Of a stretch of DNA of 64,000 nucleotides, positions 30,728 to 39,407 are shown piece by piece (position 1 is the stretch's first letter; each line of letters starts with the position of its first letter). The position numbers and the translations under genes were made by a program. This DNA is from Candidatus Peribacteria bacterium RIFOXYB1_FULL_54_35 (lineage in GTDB: Bacteria > Patescibacteriota > Gracilibacteria > Peribacterales > Peribacteraceae): NCBI GenBank assembly GCA_001787755.1, contig MFYJ01000012.1, forward strand, positions 124,001 to 188,000. The letters are read 5' to 3'. The notes beneath the pieces were generated by a model. It did no database searches. It was not told the DNA's origin and saw only the letters and a list, made by a program, of their open reading frames with translations.

Positions 30728-30967
30728 GAGATGAGAAAGTGAGGAGTAACCCTTCGGTCCCGCCGCTGTATGCAGCGAGCGGGAAGCTCAGGGTTCTTTC
30801 TGCGTTTTAGCACAGAAAGAAAAAAGGTCTCCATCCGGGAGACCAGCGAGGCACACGACACGACGCACCAAGCGTAAGCCGAGCGAGCGATGCTGTATGC
30901 CTCGGAGGGGCTTACTTTCGGCCATCAGCCTAATGCCCTCGGTCTTCGGACGGTAAGAGGAAGTTTA
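30728..30967 (-). promoter_or_regulatory. rplJ leader region (candidate L10 leader) with internal terminator
   Basis: About 235 nt of transcript precede rplJ. On the minus strand it contains GGTCTCCCGG-AT-GGAGACC followed by TTTTTT (30844-30819), then TTCTTTCTGTG...CGCAGAAAGAA, then CCCTGAGCTTCCCGC. Autoregulatory L10 leaders occupy this position in many bacteria. The strong terminator inside suggests premature termination as the control step. Confidence 0.65.
30819..30844 (-). terminator. Intrinsic terminator within the rplJ leader
   Basis: GGTCTCC / GGAGACC stem (30844-30826) directly followed on the minus strand by a run of T (30825-30819). Confidence 0.75.
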
Positions 30968-30989
30968 CTTATGTGTGAAAAAGTGTCAA
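30962..30989 (-). promoter_or_regulatory. Promoter of rplJ-rplL
   Basis: TTGACA (30989-30984), 16-nt spacer, TAAACT (30967-30962) on the minus strand. Confidence 0.75.
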
Positions 30990-31189
30990 GAAATCATGAC
31001 TGTATTTATCTGTTAAAACGGTATTGGATGATGACTTTTTTAATAAATGTTATCTAATTCTATAATTAGAGATTCTTTTAAGAGAAAAGCAATAAAAGAG
31101 AGGAGTCAGAGGGGAGAGAGAAAAGAGAAGGAAGGTTCTTCCCCGGTCGTCTGTTTCTTCTCTTTCCTCAGAAACGCTACTATCTGCGC

Positions 31190-31630
31190 ATGCGCATTGT
31201 CTTGCAGCGAGTGTCGGAGGCATCGGTGAGCACAGGAGGCACTCTGTGCAGCTCCATAGGACGTGGCTATATGCTGCTTTTGGGCGTCATGACCGGTGAT
31301 ACAGAAGAACAGGCGGCATGGCTTGCCGAGAAGATACTCAAGCTCCGTCTCTTCGATGGTGCCGATGGGAAGATCAACGACCGGAGCATCACAGACATCG
31401 GCGGGGGCATCCTCGTTGTCTCCCAGTTCACACTTGCCGGGAATCTCGAGAAGGGGAACCGTCCTGATTTTCTTCGGGCAGCGCCTCCCGATGAAGCCAG
31501 GAAACTCTATGCGTTCTTTGTGGAGCGTCTTCGCGGAAGCGGGCTCACTGTCGAGATCGGAGCGTTCGGAGAAATGATGCAGGTTTCTCTTGTGAATGAA
31601 GGGCCCTGTACCATCCTGCTGGAACACTGA
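31190..31630 (+). CDS. dtd: D-aminoacyl-tRNA deacylase
   Basis: Removes D-amino acids from mischarged tRNA. 146 aa, family length. MRIVLQRVSEASV at the start, GGGILVVSQFTLAG (SQFTL motif, residues about 82-86) and NEGPCTILLE (the GPxT motif near residue 138) are the two cross-subunit signatures. TACTAT at 31178-31183 ends 6 nt before the ATG, so the message is probably leaderless. relA/spoT follows 69 nt downstream, an association seen in many bacteria. Confidence 0.95.
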   Translation: MRIVLQRVSEASVSTGGTLCSSIGRGYMLLLGVMTGDTEEQAAWLAEKILKLRLFDGADGKINDRSITDIGGGILVVSQFTLAGNLEKGNRPDFLRAAPPDEARKLYAFFVERLRGSGLTVEIGAFGEMMQVSLVNEGPCTILLEH

Positions 31631-31699
31631 GTGCTTCTCTCTCTATTCAGGGTTCCGGTGTTGTGGTAGAATTTTGAGTCCACATTCTTTTCTATTCTA

Positions 31700-33616
31700 A
31701 TGGGTGTTCTGAAAGTCCAAACGTACGATTCTCTTGTGGAGCGGATGCAGTCTGCGGAGGTTACGTACGATGCCAAACGCCTCTTTCAGGTGTGGAAGAC
31801 GGCACAGGAAGCATACAAGGACGAGCAGCACTGGACAGGTCTTCCACTCATGGAACACACGATGGGGGTGTTCGAAGTGCTCCTCCCATACAAGCCCGAT
31901 GAAGATACGGTGGTTGCGTGCATTCTCCACCATCTCCTGCAATGCAAAGGTTGGACACTCACAGATATAGAAGAGTGTTTCGGCGAGAATATCCGCGAGC
32001 TTGTGAGCGGCCTGCATCTCCTCTCCCATGTGACGCTCCGTGACCGGCGGCGGTCTGTAGAGGATCTGCGCCTCATGCTGCTTACCGTCTCGGATGACAT
32101 ACGAACAGTGCTGCTTGTACTCTGTGACCGCTCGTTTCTCCTTGAATGCCTCCCCCGGTTTTCCGAGGAAGACAGGAAACAGGTGGCGCAGGATGTATTG
32201 CAGCTTTTTGCTCCGGTCGCTGCGAGGCTCGGTATGTACAAACTGAGGTACGAGCTTGAATTGCGGGCATTTCCCGTGGTGTATCCCCATGATGCTGAAC
32301 GCATTTCTGAGCAGCTTGCACAGGTAGAGAAGCAGTATGGCCGCTCCCTCGCGGATGCGACGAAGAAACTTGAGAAATATCTGGAGAATGAAGGGGTGCA
32401 TGTTTCTCTTGAGATGAGGCAGAAGAAGCCCTACAGCATTTTCCGCAAGATGCAGCAGAAGAGCCTCACCCAGGTGAAGCAGCTGTATGATCTCTTCGCC
32501 GTGCGTGTAGTCGTGCAGACGGACGCGGAGTGCTACCAGGTGCTGGGGTTGCTGCACAAAGTTGGACGGCCGGTGGCCAACCGATTCAAGGACTACATTG
32601 CGTTCCCGAAGCCAAATGGATACCAGAGCCTCCACACCACGCTTGCTCTGTTGCCGGGGATGGAAGACGAATCTCTCTTCGTAGAGGTGCAGGTGCGCAC
32701 TGTGCAGATGCACCACGATGCGCAGTATGGTGTCGCTGCCCACTGGATGTATAAGGAGCACGGTTCAGCAGTCCGCGCATTGCAGAAGGTGCAGCTCCAG
32801 AGTGTGCTCTCTTCCCAGCAGTCGCTCGAAGGAGAGGAGGAAACGAACGCTCTCGCTGACCATATTTTTGTGCTCACCCCTAGTGGGGAAGTTGTGGAAC
32901 TTCCCGAGGGCGCAACACCGCTGGATTTTGCTTTCCAGTTGCACACGGATCTCGGTCTCTCTTTCCGAAGTGCGACTGTGAACGGCAGCATTGTTCCGCT
33001 CGATTACCGCCTGGAGAATGGCGATATTGTTGAGGTGCTCAAGCGCAAAACACCCCAACCCTCTTCGCAGTGGATGCAGCTCCTCAAAATGGCTTCATCC
33101 CGCTCCAAGCTCAAGCGCTTCCTCTACGCGCAGGATCGCCCCCGCCTGGTTGCCGAGGGACGCGAGCTCGTGAACATAGAACTTCGAAAGTACAAGTTGC
33201 CACTGCTCGATGCCGATCTCTCCATTCTGCGCATCTGCGATGGCATGGTACTCACCATGAGCCAGCGGGAAGATCTCCTCATGAAAATCGGCCAGGGGTC
33301 TGAGCGTGCGCTCCCGCTTCTGTACCGTCTCAAGGCTCTCGAGGGCATGCTGCCGGTGAAAGCATCGTCCAAGCGTTCGCAGGATGGACAGAGAATACAG
33401 GGGAAGAAAAACGGTGCTCAGTTTGAGATAGAGGGTGATGTGCCCTTGCCTACGCGCTGCGCGAAGTGCTGCAAGCCGGCAGAGTGGCCCCATGGCCTGC
33501 TGATGGGTGTGATAGGACGCAATGGAGTAGTTGTTGTGCACCGCAGAGAGTGCGGGATGCTCAGACATGCCAATACTGAACGGACCGTGCGGGTGTGGTG
33601 GCCGAACAATGGCTAG
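31700..33616 (+). CDS. relA: RelA/SpoT-type (p)ppGpp synthetase
   Basis: 638 aa. An HD-like region (about 30-150), a synthetase domain (about 225-345: RFKDYIAFPKPNGYQSLHTT, EVQVRTVQMHHDAQYGVAAHW) and a TGS domain (about 390-450: IFVLTPSGEVVELPEGATPLDFAF) are present. A C-terminal helical and Cys/His region follows (PTRCAKCCKPAEW...). In the HD region the metal pair appears as HH (ILHHLLQ) instead of HD, so the hydrolase is probably inactive. The final ACT domain of long RSH proteins is not evident. Follows dtd. The stop is 7 nt before a hairpin element. Confidence 0.9.
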   Translation: MGVLKVQTYDSLVERMQSAEVTYDAKRLFQVWKTAQEAYKDEQHWTGLPLMEHTMGVFEVLLPYKPDEDTVVACILHHLLQCKGWTLTDIEECFGENIRELVSGLHLLSHVTLRDRRRSVEDLRLMLLTVSDDIRTVLLVLCDRSFLLECLPRFSEEDRKQVAQDVLQLFAPVAARLGMYKLRYELELRAFPVVYPHDAERISEQLAQVEKQYGRSLADATKKLEKYLENEGVHVSLEMRQKKPYSIFRKMQQKSLTQVKQLYDLFAVRVVVQTDAECYQVLGLLHKVGRPVANRFKDYIAFPKPNGYQSLHTTLALLPGMEDESLFVEVQVRTVQMHHDAQYGVAAHWMYKEHGSAVRALQKVQLQSVLSSQQSLEGEEETNALADHIFVLTPSGEVVELPEGATPLDFAFQLHTDLGLSFRSATVNGSIVPLDYRLENGDIVEVLKRKTPQPSSQWMQLLKMASSRSKLKRFLYAQDRPRLVAEGRELVNIELRKYKLPLLDADLSILRICDGMVLTMSQREDLLMKIGQGSERALPLLYRLKALEGMLPVKASSKRSQDGQRIQGKKNGAQFEIEGDVPLPTRCAKCCKPAEWPHGLLMGVIGRNGVVVVHRRECGMLRHANTERTVRVWWPNNG

Positions 33617-33622
33617 CAAATG

Positions 33623-33702
33623 AGCTTGTAGATTGTAGCTTGTAGCAGTCTAACCTTTGGTTCTTTGGATTTCCTACAAGCTACTTACTACAAGCTACAA
33701 GC
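33623..33702. repeat. Tandem-motif hairpin element (CTTGTAG class), copy 1
   Basis: AGCTTGTAGATTGTAGCTTG (33624 on) pairs with CTACTTACTACAAGCTACAA (33681 on). The loop (on the minus strand) reads GTAGGAAATCCAAAGAACC. It lies between convergent relA and tig. Confidence 0.75.
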
Positions 33703-33712
33703 CGATAGCTGG

Positions 33713-34993
33713 TTATTCCTGAATAATCTCTTCCAGAAGCTTGTCCACCTTCATTTGCCACTTGAGTTGTTCGTACGCTTTTTCCCCCTTGGCGTAAGCG
33801 GGCGCGATGTTGAGGCGTTCTTCCACTGAGAGAGGGGAGAGCAGAGTATCCATGCCTTTCTTCATCTCCTCATCCGATATATCGATTGTTTTCTCTTCGA
33901 TGAGTGTCGAGATCCCCAGACGGAGTGTGAGGCGCTTCTCTGCCTGCCTGCTGAGTTCCTCTTCCATCTGTTCCAATGTTTTTCCTGTGCGTTTCATCCA
34001 CTCCTCCAAGTCCATATTCTGCCTCTTCAGCTGTTCTGCAAGATCGTCGAGGAGCGTCTCTTTCTCGTCAGCCACTAATTCGGGCACCAGTTCCACCATT
34101 GTTGCCTCACGGATTCTTTCGAATGCCTTTTCTTCTGCCTTCCTCCTCTGCAGTTGCTCTTCCTGTTGCTCCATCGGTTCCCTCACCCGCTTCTTCAGTT
34201 CTGCCACAGATTCGACATGCAGGTGCTCTTTCGCAAATGCATCTGTGAGTTCTGGCATGGAGATTGCTTCCACTTTCTGCACAGTCACATGGAAAGTGAC
34301 TGGCTTGCCCCGGAGTGCTTCTGCCTGATGTTTCTCCGGGAACGTCAGTGTGAAGTTCTTCGTGTTTCCTTTCTGCATCCCGATCAGTGCATCCTCGAAT
34401 CCTGGCAGGAGCACCTTACTCCCGATGACAACCTGGTGGCCGGTGGTGCGGATATTCGCCACCTCCTTCCCGTCCTGCGTCTCTCCCCAGAAGTCCATTG
34501 TCACGCGGTCCCCCCCCTTTGCAGCACGGAGCACCTCTTCGGTTTTCTGGTGTTGTCTCAAGATGTAATCGATCATCTTCTGAACGTCTTCTTCCCCCAC
34601 TACGGCTTTCTGAACCTGTACGGAGAGCTTTGCAGCTTTCTTTACCTTTACGGGCGGCCGTTCCACAAATGTCACCTTCACGGTCACGGGCGTGTTGTTC
34701 GTCATCTCCACTTTCGGAGGAATGATGGGGTGAATGCTGTGTTCCTGCACCAGAGCAGTGAATGTGTCCGGCAGGAGTTCCCGTACCGTTTCCTCAAACA
34801 ATTTGCTTGTATCGATTTTCTCTCTGAGAAGAGCGATGGGGGCAGTTCCGTCACGGAATCCATCGATGCGTATGGAAGAGCCTATTCTCCGGAGGGCTTT
34901 CTCTTCGGAGACGGCGGTTTCTTCTGCTGTAAAAGCAACGGTGCAAATGACTCTCCCGTTCTTCTGTCGTTCGATGGTTGGGGGGATGCTCAT
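33713..34993 (-). CDS. tig: Trigger factor
   Basis: Ribosome-associated chaperone and peptidyl-prolyl isomerase, 426 aa. The N-terminal ribosome-binding domain carries a GFRDGTAP loop in place of the usual GFRxGxxP signature (about residues 45-52). The PPIase segment follows (GDRVTMDFWGETQDG, LLPGFEDALIGMQKGNTKNF), then a long helical C-terminal domain. Encoded 16 nt after secF, consistent with one transcript for protein export and folding. Confidence 0.92.
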   Translation of the reverse strand: MSIPPTIERQKNGRVICTVAFTAEETAVSEEKALRRIGSSIRIDGFRDGTAPIALLREKIDTSKLFEETVRELLPDTFTALVQEHSIHPIIPPKVEMTNNTPVTVKVTFVERPPVKVKKAAKLSVQVQKAVVGEEDVQKMIDYILRQHQKTEEVLRAAKGGDRVTMDFWGETQDGKEVANIRTTGHQVVIGSKVLLPGFEDALIGMQKGNTKNFTLTFPEKHQAEALRGKPVTFHVTVQKVEAISMPELTDAFAKEHLHVESVAELKKRVREPMEQQEEQLQRRKAEEKAFERIREATMVELVPELVADEKETLLDDLAEQLKRQNMDLEEWMKRTGKTLEQMEEELSRQAEKRLTLRLGISTLIEEKTIDISDEEMKKGMDTLLSPLSVEERLNIAPAYAKGEKAYEQLKWQMKVDKLLEEIIQE

Positions 34994-35009
34994 GGAGAGA
35001 ATATGGATG

Positions 35010-35912
35010 CTAGCGCCGTGTTCTGTTCCTCCAGTAGACGAGAATCGGAGTGGCGACGAAGAAGGAGGAGTAGGTTCCGATCACCGTGCCGATAATCAGG
35101 GCGAGGATGAACCAGCGGATACTCTCTGCCGCAAAGAAGAAGAGCACGAAGAGCATGATGAGCGCGCCAGTACCGGTGTTCAGTGTGCGCGACACTGTTT
35201 CCTTGAGGCTGCGGTCCGCGAGCACCGCGAAGTTCTCCCCCCGGTTTCCTCCCTCGTACAGGTTGCTGCGGATGCGGTCGAAGATGACGATCGTATCGTT
35301 TACGGAGTATCCCATAATACTGAGGAGTGCTGTGACGAAGAGCGTATCCAGCTGAAAACTTGTTGTGTGGCTGAGGATCGTGAAAATTCCCAGAGTGAGG
35401 AGTGTGTCGTGGAGGAGCGCCAGAATGGCGGTGATTCCGAAGCTCCAGGGGCTGAGTCTTCCCGGTACCCTCCGGAAGACCATTGCCAGATAGAGGATGA
35501 TTGCAATGGTGGCTATGAGCAGCGCCCAGATCGAACGCTGTTTCAGGCTTGCGCCCACAGTGGGTCCGATTGTCGTGAACTGGCGTTCCGTTATGTTCCC
35601 GAGTTCGCGTTCGAGGTGCCCGAAGAGAGCGAGGTGCTCTTCGTTGCTGAGGTCGCGCATACGCATGAGGTAACTTCCGTCTTTTGTGCGGGAAACAGCG
35701 ACGTTACCGAGTGGTGTCTCTCCGGGGAATGTCCCAAGGACAGCGGAGAGTGCGTCTTTGGTGATTTCTTCGGGGGTCGAGACTTCCACGAGCGTTCCTC
35801 CAGTGAAATCAATGCTCAGCACCGGGCCCGGGACAAACAGGAGCACCACACTCACGAGGACGAGAGTGGTGGAGATCGTCAGGAAGTATTTTGCAGGTCG
35901 TAAGAGAGACAT
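35010..35912 (-). CDS. secF: Protein translocase subunit SecF
   Basis: 300 aa. N-terminal helix (FLTISTTLVLVSVVLLFV), SIDFTGGTLVEV (the SecD/SecF-specific DFTGG motif), a periplasmic domain, then five helices with SFGITAILALLHDTLLTLG, MGYSVNDTIVIFDRIRSNL and FILALIIGTVIGTYSSFFVA. It couples the proton gradient to late Sec export with SecD. No secD is adjacent in the window, so it must lie elsewhere or be fused to something not seen. Confidence 0.95.
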   Translation of the reverse strand: MSLLRPAKYFLTISTTLVLVSVVLLFVPGPVLSIDFTGGTLVEVSTPEEITKDALSAVLGTFPGETPLGNVAVSRTKDGSYLMRMRDLSNEEHLALFGHLERELGNITERQFTTIGPTVGASLKQRSIWALLIATIAIILYLAMVFRRVPGRLSPWSFGITAILALLHDTLLTLGIFTILSHTTSFQLDTLFVTALLSIMGYSVNDTIVIFDRIRSNLYEGGNRGENFAVLADRSLKETVSRTLNTGTGALIMLFVLFFFAAESIRWFILALIIGTVIGTYSSFFVATPILVYWRNRTRR

Positions 35913-35968
35913 CGGTGCAAGAGGGTAACGGGTTTTCTGAGGGGAAGCCAGTAGAGAGTGGCTTTTTT

Positions 35969-36061
35969 AGCTTGTAGGTTGTAGGGAGTAGCTTGTAGGA
36001 AATCCAAAGAATCAAGGATCGTATTGCTACAATCTACAAGCTACAAACTACAAGCTACAAG
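35969..36061. repeat. Tandem-motif hairpin element (CTTGTAG class), copy 2
   Basis: AGCTTGTAGGTTGTAGGGAG (35969 on) is complementary to CTACAATCTACAAGCTACAA (36029 on). Loop: GTAGGAAATCCAAAGAATC. The right arm contains the stop codon of the 36055 gene. A short hairpin with T-run (AAGCCA...TGGCTTTTTT, 35945-35968) lies next to it. Confidence 0.75.
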
Positions 36062-37455
36062 TTCACGGCCGGTTGCAGCATGATTGTCGTAAGGGGACCT
36101 CTGCGGTCTGTGGACCACAGGATGACAGGGGGAAGGTCTGGGAGGAGGGGGGGGTTGATCTTGCCAACAAACAGTGGGAGATGTGTTTCCATGAGGGAGA
36201 GCACTGTGGCCTTGGACAGCCATCCGCTGCCCTGTCTTGTGCTGAGAAGCAGGTTTCTGTTGAGGGGGACGGCGCCCTCTTCCTGCACTTCCGGGGAATC
36301 GAGAGAGGAGAGCAGCTCCTCTGCGTTCGTGATGGTAAATTCACCTTTCCGAGTGGCTGTGAAGAGACCTATAGGGCTTCCGATGGCCTGTGTGCTCCGA
36401 ATCTGCCAGTCGCCCCGCATCGAGAGTTCCTCCTTCAGTTCGGAGGAATCTCTCCGGATGTTCCGCGTGAAGAACTTATTATCAAAGGAGTAGTTCTTCA
36501 CTGTTGCCATTGGAAGGTGCAGGCGCATTCCTCTGTGCAGACGTTCTATGATGAGAGCGAGATGATCCCTGTTGTCCATTTCCCCCTTAGCCATAAAAAG
36601 AAGTGTTCCCGACTCGCTGCGGGTGAGGGAGAGCAAGCAGTACTTTTCAGTGAGGGGGAGCACATCGTACTGCAGGCTCACGGCTTCCCCGAATCCGCGT
36701 TGTACCAAATGTTCCACAGTTCCTCTGACAATAATTTGGTGTTCCTCGCTCATGCTCTCCATCGTCTGTTGCCAGATTTCCTGCCCCTGCCGGATGGTCA
36801 TTGCCAGAATATCGCCTGTGTGGTTTTTGGGGAGAGGGGGTATGCCTGTCTCGGGTGCATACTCTTTTCCCAATTCCAAGAGAGTGATGATGAGTGTAGT
36901 TCCTTCTCTTGCGGTTGCGAGTGCGGTGGATCTTTGGAAGAGCAAAGCTTCAAGAAGTTGTTGGGGCAGATTCTGTGCGCCTGGCAGTACCTGCCGCCTC
37001 AGAAATGTCCACGATGAAGACCGTTCCCGTCCATCACTCAGTTGTCTGTAGGCTGCGTCTTCGGAGAGAGGAGTAGTCGCACCCGCTGCGAGGAGTTTCA
37101 GTGCTTCCTCTGAGGGGGAAGTTACGATGTACGCGCCGAGATCGAGGGAATATTCGGCCTGAGGGTCCGCTGCCCGCCGGAAGAATACTGGCACTTGCTC
37201 TGTATCAGAGAGCGCAAGCAGCGCTGCCGCTTCCACGCGCATCATGTCACGCAGCTCCGGGATGAGGTCATTTTCTTCTCTCGGAGGATTGTGCAGCAGC
37301 GCAAGCGTGGTCTCTGCAGGGAGGAACGACGCTGCTGATTTGTCGAACATCGTGAGCATGTTTGTGACGGTGGAAAGCAGAAGCACAAACACGGTGCTGC
37401 CTCCTATTGCTAGGAGAACGATACAGAAGCCGTGGAGGAGCTTTCTCACCTTCAT
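36055..37455 (-). CDS. Membrane-anchored extracellular protein of unknown function
   Basis: 466 aa. N-terminal membrane anchor (GFCIVLLAIGGSTVFVLLLS, about 9-28), then a large soluble part beginning AASFLPAETTLALLHN, reminiscent of DUF3352-type proteins, which start with a similar FxPxxT-x-L segment after an anchor. No catalytic motif. TACAAT on the minus strand lies 9 nt before the ATG (leaderless layout). The stop is in a hairpin element. Confidence 0.55.
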   Translation of the reverse strand: MKVRKLLHGFCIVLLAIGGSTVFVLLLSTVTNMLTMFDKSAASFLPAETTLALLHNPPREENDLIPELRDMMRVEAAALLALSDTEQVPVFFRRAADPQAEYSLDLGAYIVTSPSEEALKLLAAGATTPLSEDAAYRQLSDGRERSSSWTFLRRQVLPGAQNLPQQLLEALLFQRSTALATAREGTTLIITLLELGKEYAPETGIPPLPKNHTGDILAMTIRQGQEIWQQTMESMSEEHQIIVRGTVEHLVQRGFGEAVSLQYDVLPLTEKYCLLSLTRSESGTLLFMAKGEMDNRDHLALIIERLHRGMRLHLPMATVKNYSFDNKFFTRNIRRDSSELKEELSMRGDWQIRSTQAIGSPIGLFTATRKGEFTITNAEELLSSLDSPEVQEEGAVPLNRNLLLSTRQGSGWLSKATVLSLMETHLPLFVGKINPPLLPDLPPVILWSTDRRGPLTTIMLQPAVNL

Positions 37456-37506
37456 TTTGTGCGTATTGTAGCGTGTTCCTTGCAGTTGGCACCCATGGAT
37501 TTCATC

Positions 37507-37535
37507 TTGTTCAGAAAGCGAAAAACGAGTACAAT
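37507..37535 (+). promoter_or_regulatory. Promoter of an unassigned transcript
   Basis: TTGTTC (37507-37512), 17-nt spacer, TACAAT (37530-37535). Only a TTG codon (37544) lies at the usual start distance. Confidence 0.6.
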
Positions 37536-37541
37536 ATTCTG

Positions 37542-37967
37542 ATTTGTCCAGAGTACTTCTTCAACAGACACACTCTGAGCAAATCGCCTTTCCGCTCTCA
37601 CACACAAACGAAGAACTGCCGCAACAATGTAGCGAGGAGGATGCGCATCCTTTCTCAAGTGCTCATGCTTCTCTCTGCTCTGTGATGTCGTGTTGTACAT
37701 GGGAGGTTGCTGTACAACATGCCCATCCCTCTTCCCCAGTGTTCACTGACCGCGCTCATGGCGAAGTTTAAACGAACCGGTACGGGGACCTCGCCGGGTT
37801 GCGAGGAAAAACAAGAAACCTCAACAAGGCAGAGAGCCGAGGACACCTCTCCTCAGTCATTCTCCGTTACACGGCTCAGCAGCGTCACTTTGTATCGTTG
37901 TTGATAGCCGAGGAGGATAGACAATACACATACAAAGAAGACCAGAGGTTATTTCTGGTCTTCTTTG
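37542..37967 (+). ncRNA. Possible structured RNA or unrecognised short transcript
   Basis: About 425 nt bounded by a good promoter and a perfect 14-bp terminator-like hairpin. It holds no frame resembling a known protein. Local stems such as CCTCGC-CGGGTT-GCGAGG and GAGCCG...CGGCTC are visible in the second half. Features of tmRNA, RNase P RNA, SRP RNA and 6S RNA were looked for and not found. A TTG-started frame of 75 codons (37544-37771) is the coding alternative. Confidence 0.35.
37933..37967. terminator. Perfect 14-bp hairpin, likely bidirectional terminator
   Basis: CAAAGAAGACCAGA (37933-37946) pairs fully with TCTGGTCTTCTTTG (37954-37967), loop GGTTATT. A-rich 5' arm and T-rich 3' arm fit a terminator working in both directions. 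Confidence 0.65.
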
Positions 37968-37970
37968 TTA

Positions 37971-38090
37971 TAGGAAAGAGAGTAAGAGGGAAGAGAATAA
38001 GAGGAATACAAAAAGCAGGAAAATCCTCAGGATTCCAAAGGTTCAAACCCTCTTATTCTCATACCTCTTATTCTCTTATCTCTTCTCTAT
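37971..38090. repeat. Tandem-motif hairpin element (AATAAGAG class), copy 1
   Basis: GGGAAGAGAATAAGAGG (left) and CCTCTTATTCTCATACCTCT (38049 on) are complementary. The loop contains AGGATTCCAAAGGTTCAAA. The right arm overlaps the stop codon of the TPR gene (38087-38089). Confidence 0.7.
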
Positions 38091-39391
38091 AACTGCTTCA
38101 TCCTCTCCTTCGCACTCGTGAGGTACGGGTTTATGTCCAGGGCCTTCGTGAGTGCCTGCGCCGCTTCGTCCTTCCTGCCCGATTCCAGTGCTGCCCAGCC
38201 GAGCAGATCATGGGAGATGGCGTCCTCCGGCCAGCGCTTCACTGCTTCCTGCGCCATGAAGTACGCTTCTTCTGCACGTCCGAGCGCGATGCTTGCGGTC
38301 ACGTACCCTTCGTAAGGTTCTATCGTGGATTCGGGATCTTTGGTCAGTGCGTCGTACTGCTGCAGTGCCAGATCTGCGTTCCCACTCTGCAGTGCCGAGT
38401 TTGCAAGCTGCCGTCGCACTTCGGACTGTGGTTGGAAGCCATTTTGCAGTGCGTACTCAAAGAATGTCATGGCGTTCTTATGATCGTTCAGTGCGGCGTA
38501 ACTCCGTGCGAGGAAGTACTGGATCTCCGGTTTCTGCGGGTCGAGATTGTAGGCCTGTTCCAGAGAGGAGAGCGCTTGTTCGGGCCGCTCCGTTGTCAGT
38601 TCGCAGAATCCCTGCACTATCCACGCATCACGGTAGTCATCTTTTGCCTGTGTGACCTGCACGAGGAGCGGGAGGGCGAGCTCGCATTCCTGCACCTGTG
38701 CCAGCGCCCGCGCGAGCAGTGTGATGAGGTGGATGTTCAGGCTCTCTTCAAAGAGGGCGAATTCCTGGTAGGCGGCCATGATGGTGCGGGCATTCGAGCG
38801 CAGCACCGGTTCCCACCCATTGATCACTTCCTGCAATTCTATCTGCGCTTGTTCATGATTACCCTCGATAATGGAGAGCAGGGCGAGGCCATAGTGTTTC
38901 TGCGGCGAATCTTCAGCGTTCTGCAGGAGCCTGCGTGTTTCGAGGAGTTCGCCTGTACGCAGGGCTACGATGCTCTCAAGCAGCAGGAGGTCTTCTGTTT
39001 TTGCTCCCGCTTTCTTCAGCTGTCTCAGGGTGGAGTGCACACCGTTCATATCCCGGCGCTGCAGTTGTGCCTGTGCAAGTTTGCGGAGAGCCGGGAGTCC
39101 TCCGTTCGCATCTACAGCTTTCTCGTATTCCTCCTGTGCTTCTGCCCATTGCCCGCGCAGTGCAAGCAGATCTCCCTGTCGCAGGTGGAAGAGTGCCTGG
39201 TCTCGCGGATCCACTGCGGCACTCACTGCAGTTGTTGTCTGCGGAATGACGGGGGTTTCCACTGTTTCCGTTGTCGCCCTCCGGAGGATTTCGGTTGACT
39301 GTGCCAATTGCCACCACAGGAAGGCCACCAGTGCTGCGGCGCAGAGGAGGGCACACACAATGGGGGCGGTGATGCGCGCGGGGATGCTCAT
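38087..39391 (-). CDS. Membrane-anchored TPR protein
   Basis: 434 aa. N-terminal helix (APIVCALLCAAALVAFLWW, about 9-27), a Thr/Val-rich linker, then about eight TPR-like repeats from residue 65. Clear ones include ALFHLRQGDLLALRGQWAEA, ALSSLEQAYNLDPQKPEIQY and DAISHDLLGWAALESGRKDEAA. Likely a scaffold on the outer face of the membrane. Last gene of a four-gene operon starting at 43510. Confidence 0.8.
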   Translation of the reverse strand: MSIPARITAPIVCALLCAAALVAFLWWQLAQSTEILRRATTETVETPVIPQTTTAVSAAVDPRDQALFHLRQGDLLALRGQWAEAQEEYEKAVDANGGLPALRKLAQAQLQRRDMNGVHSTLRQLKKAGAKTEDLLLLESIVALRTGELLETRRLLQNAEDSPQKHYGLALLSIIEGNHEQAQIELQEVINGWEPVLRSNARTIMAAYQEFALFEESLNIHLITLLARALAQVQECELALPLLVQVTQAKDDYRDAWIVQGFCELTTERPEQALSSLEQAYNLDPQKPEIQYFLARSYAALNDHKNAMTFFEYALQNGFQPQSEVRRQLANSALQSGNADLALQQYDALTKDPESTIEPYEGYVTASIALGRAEEAYFMAQEAVKRWPEDAISHDLLGWAALESGRKDEAAQALTKALDINPYLTSAKERMKQL

Positions 39392-39407
39392 GCGTAAGGA
39401 GGGATGC

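Noticed and set aside
35945..35968. Terminator for a + strand gene near secF
   Set aside because: The hairpin with T-run points along + but no + gene precedes it; it is treated as part of the surroundings of the hairpin element.
37542..37967. tmRNA or RNase P RNA
   Set aside because: No tRNA-like ends, no tag frame of the expected type, and no conserved P4/J segments of RNase P RNA.
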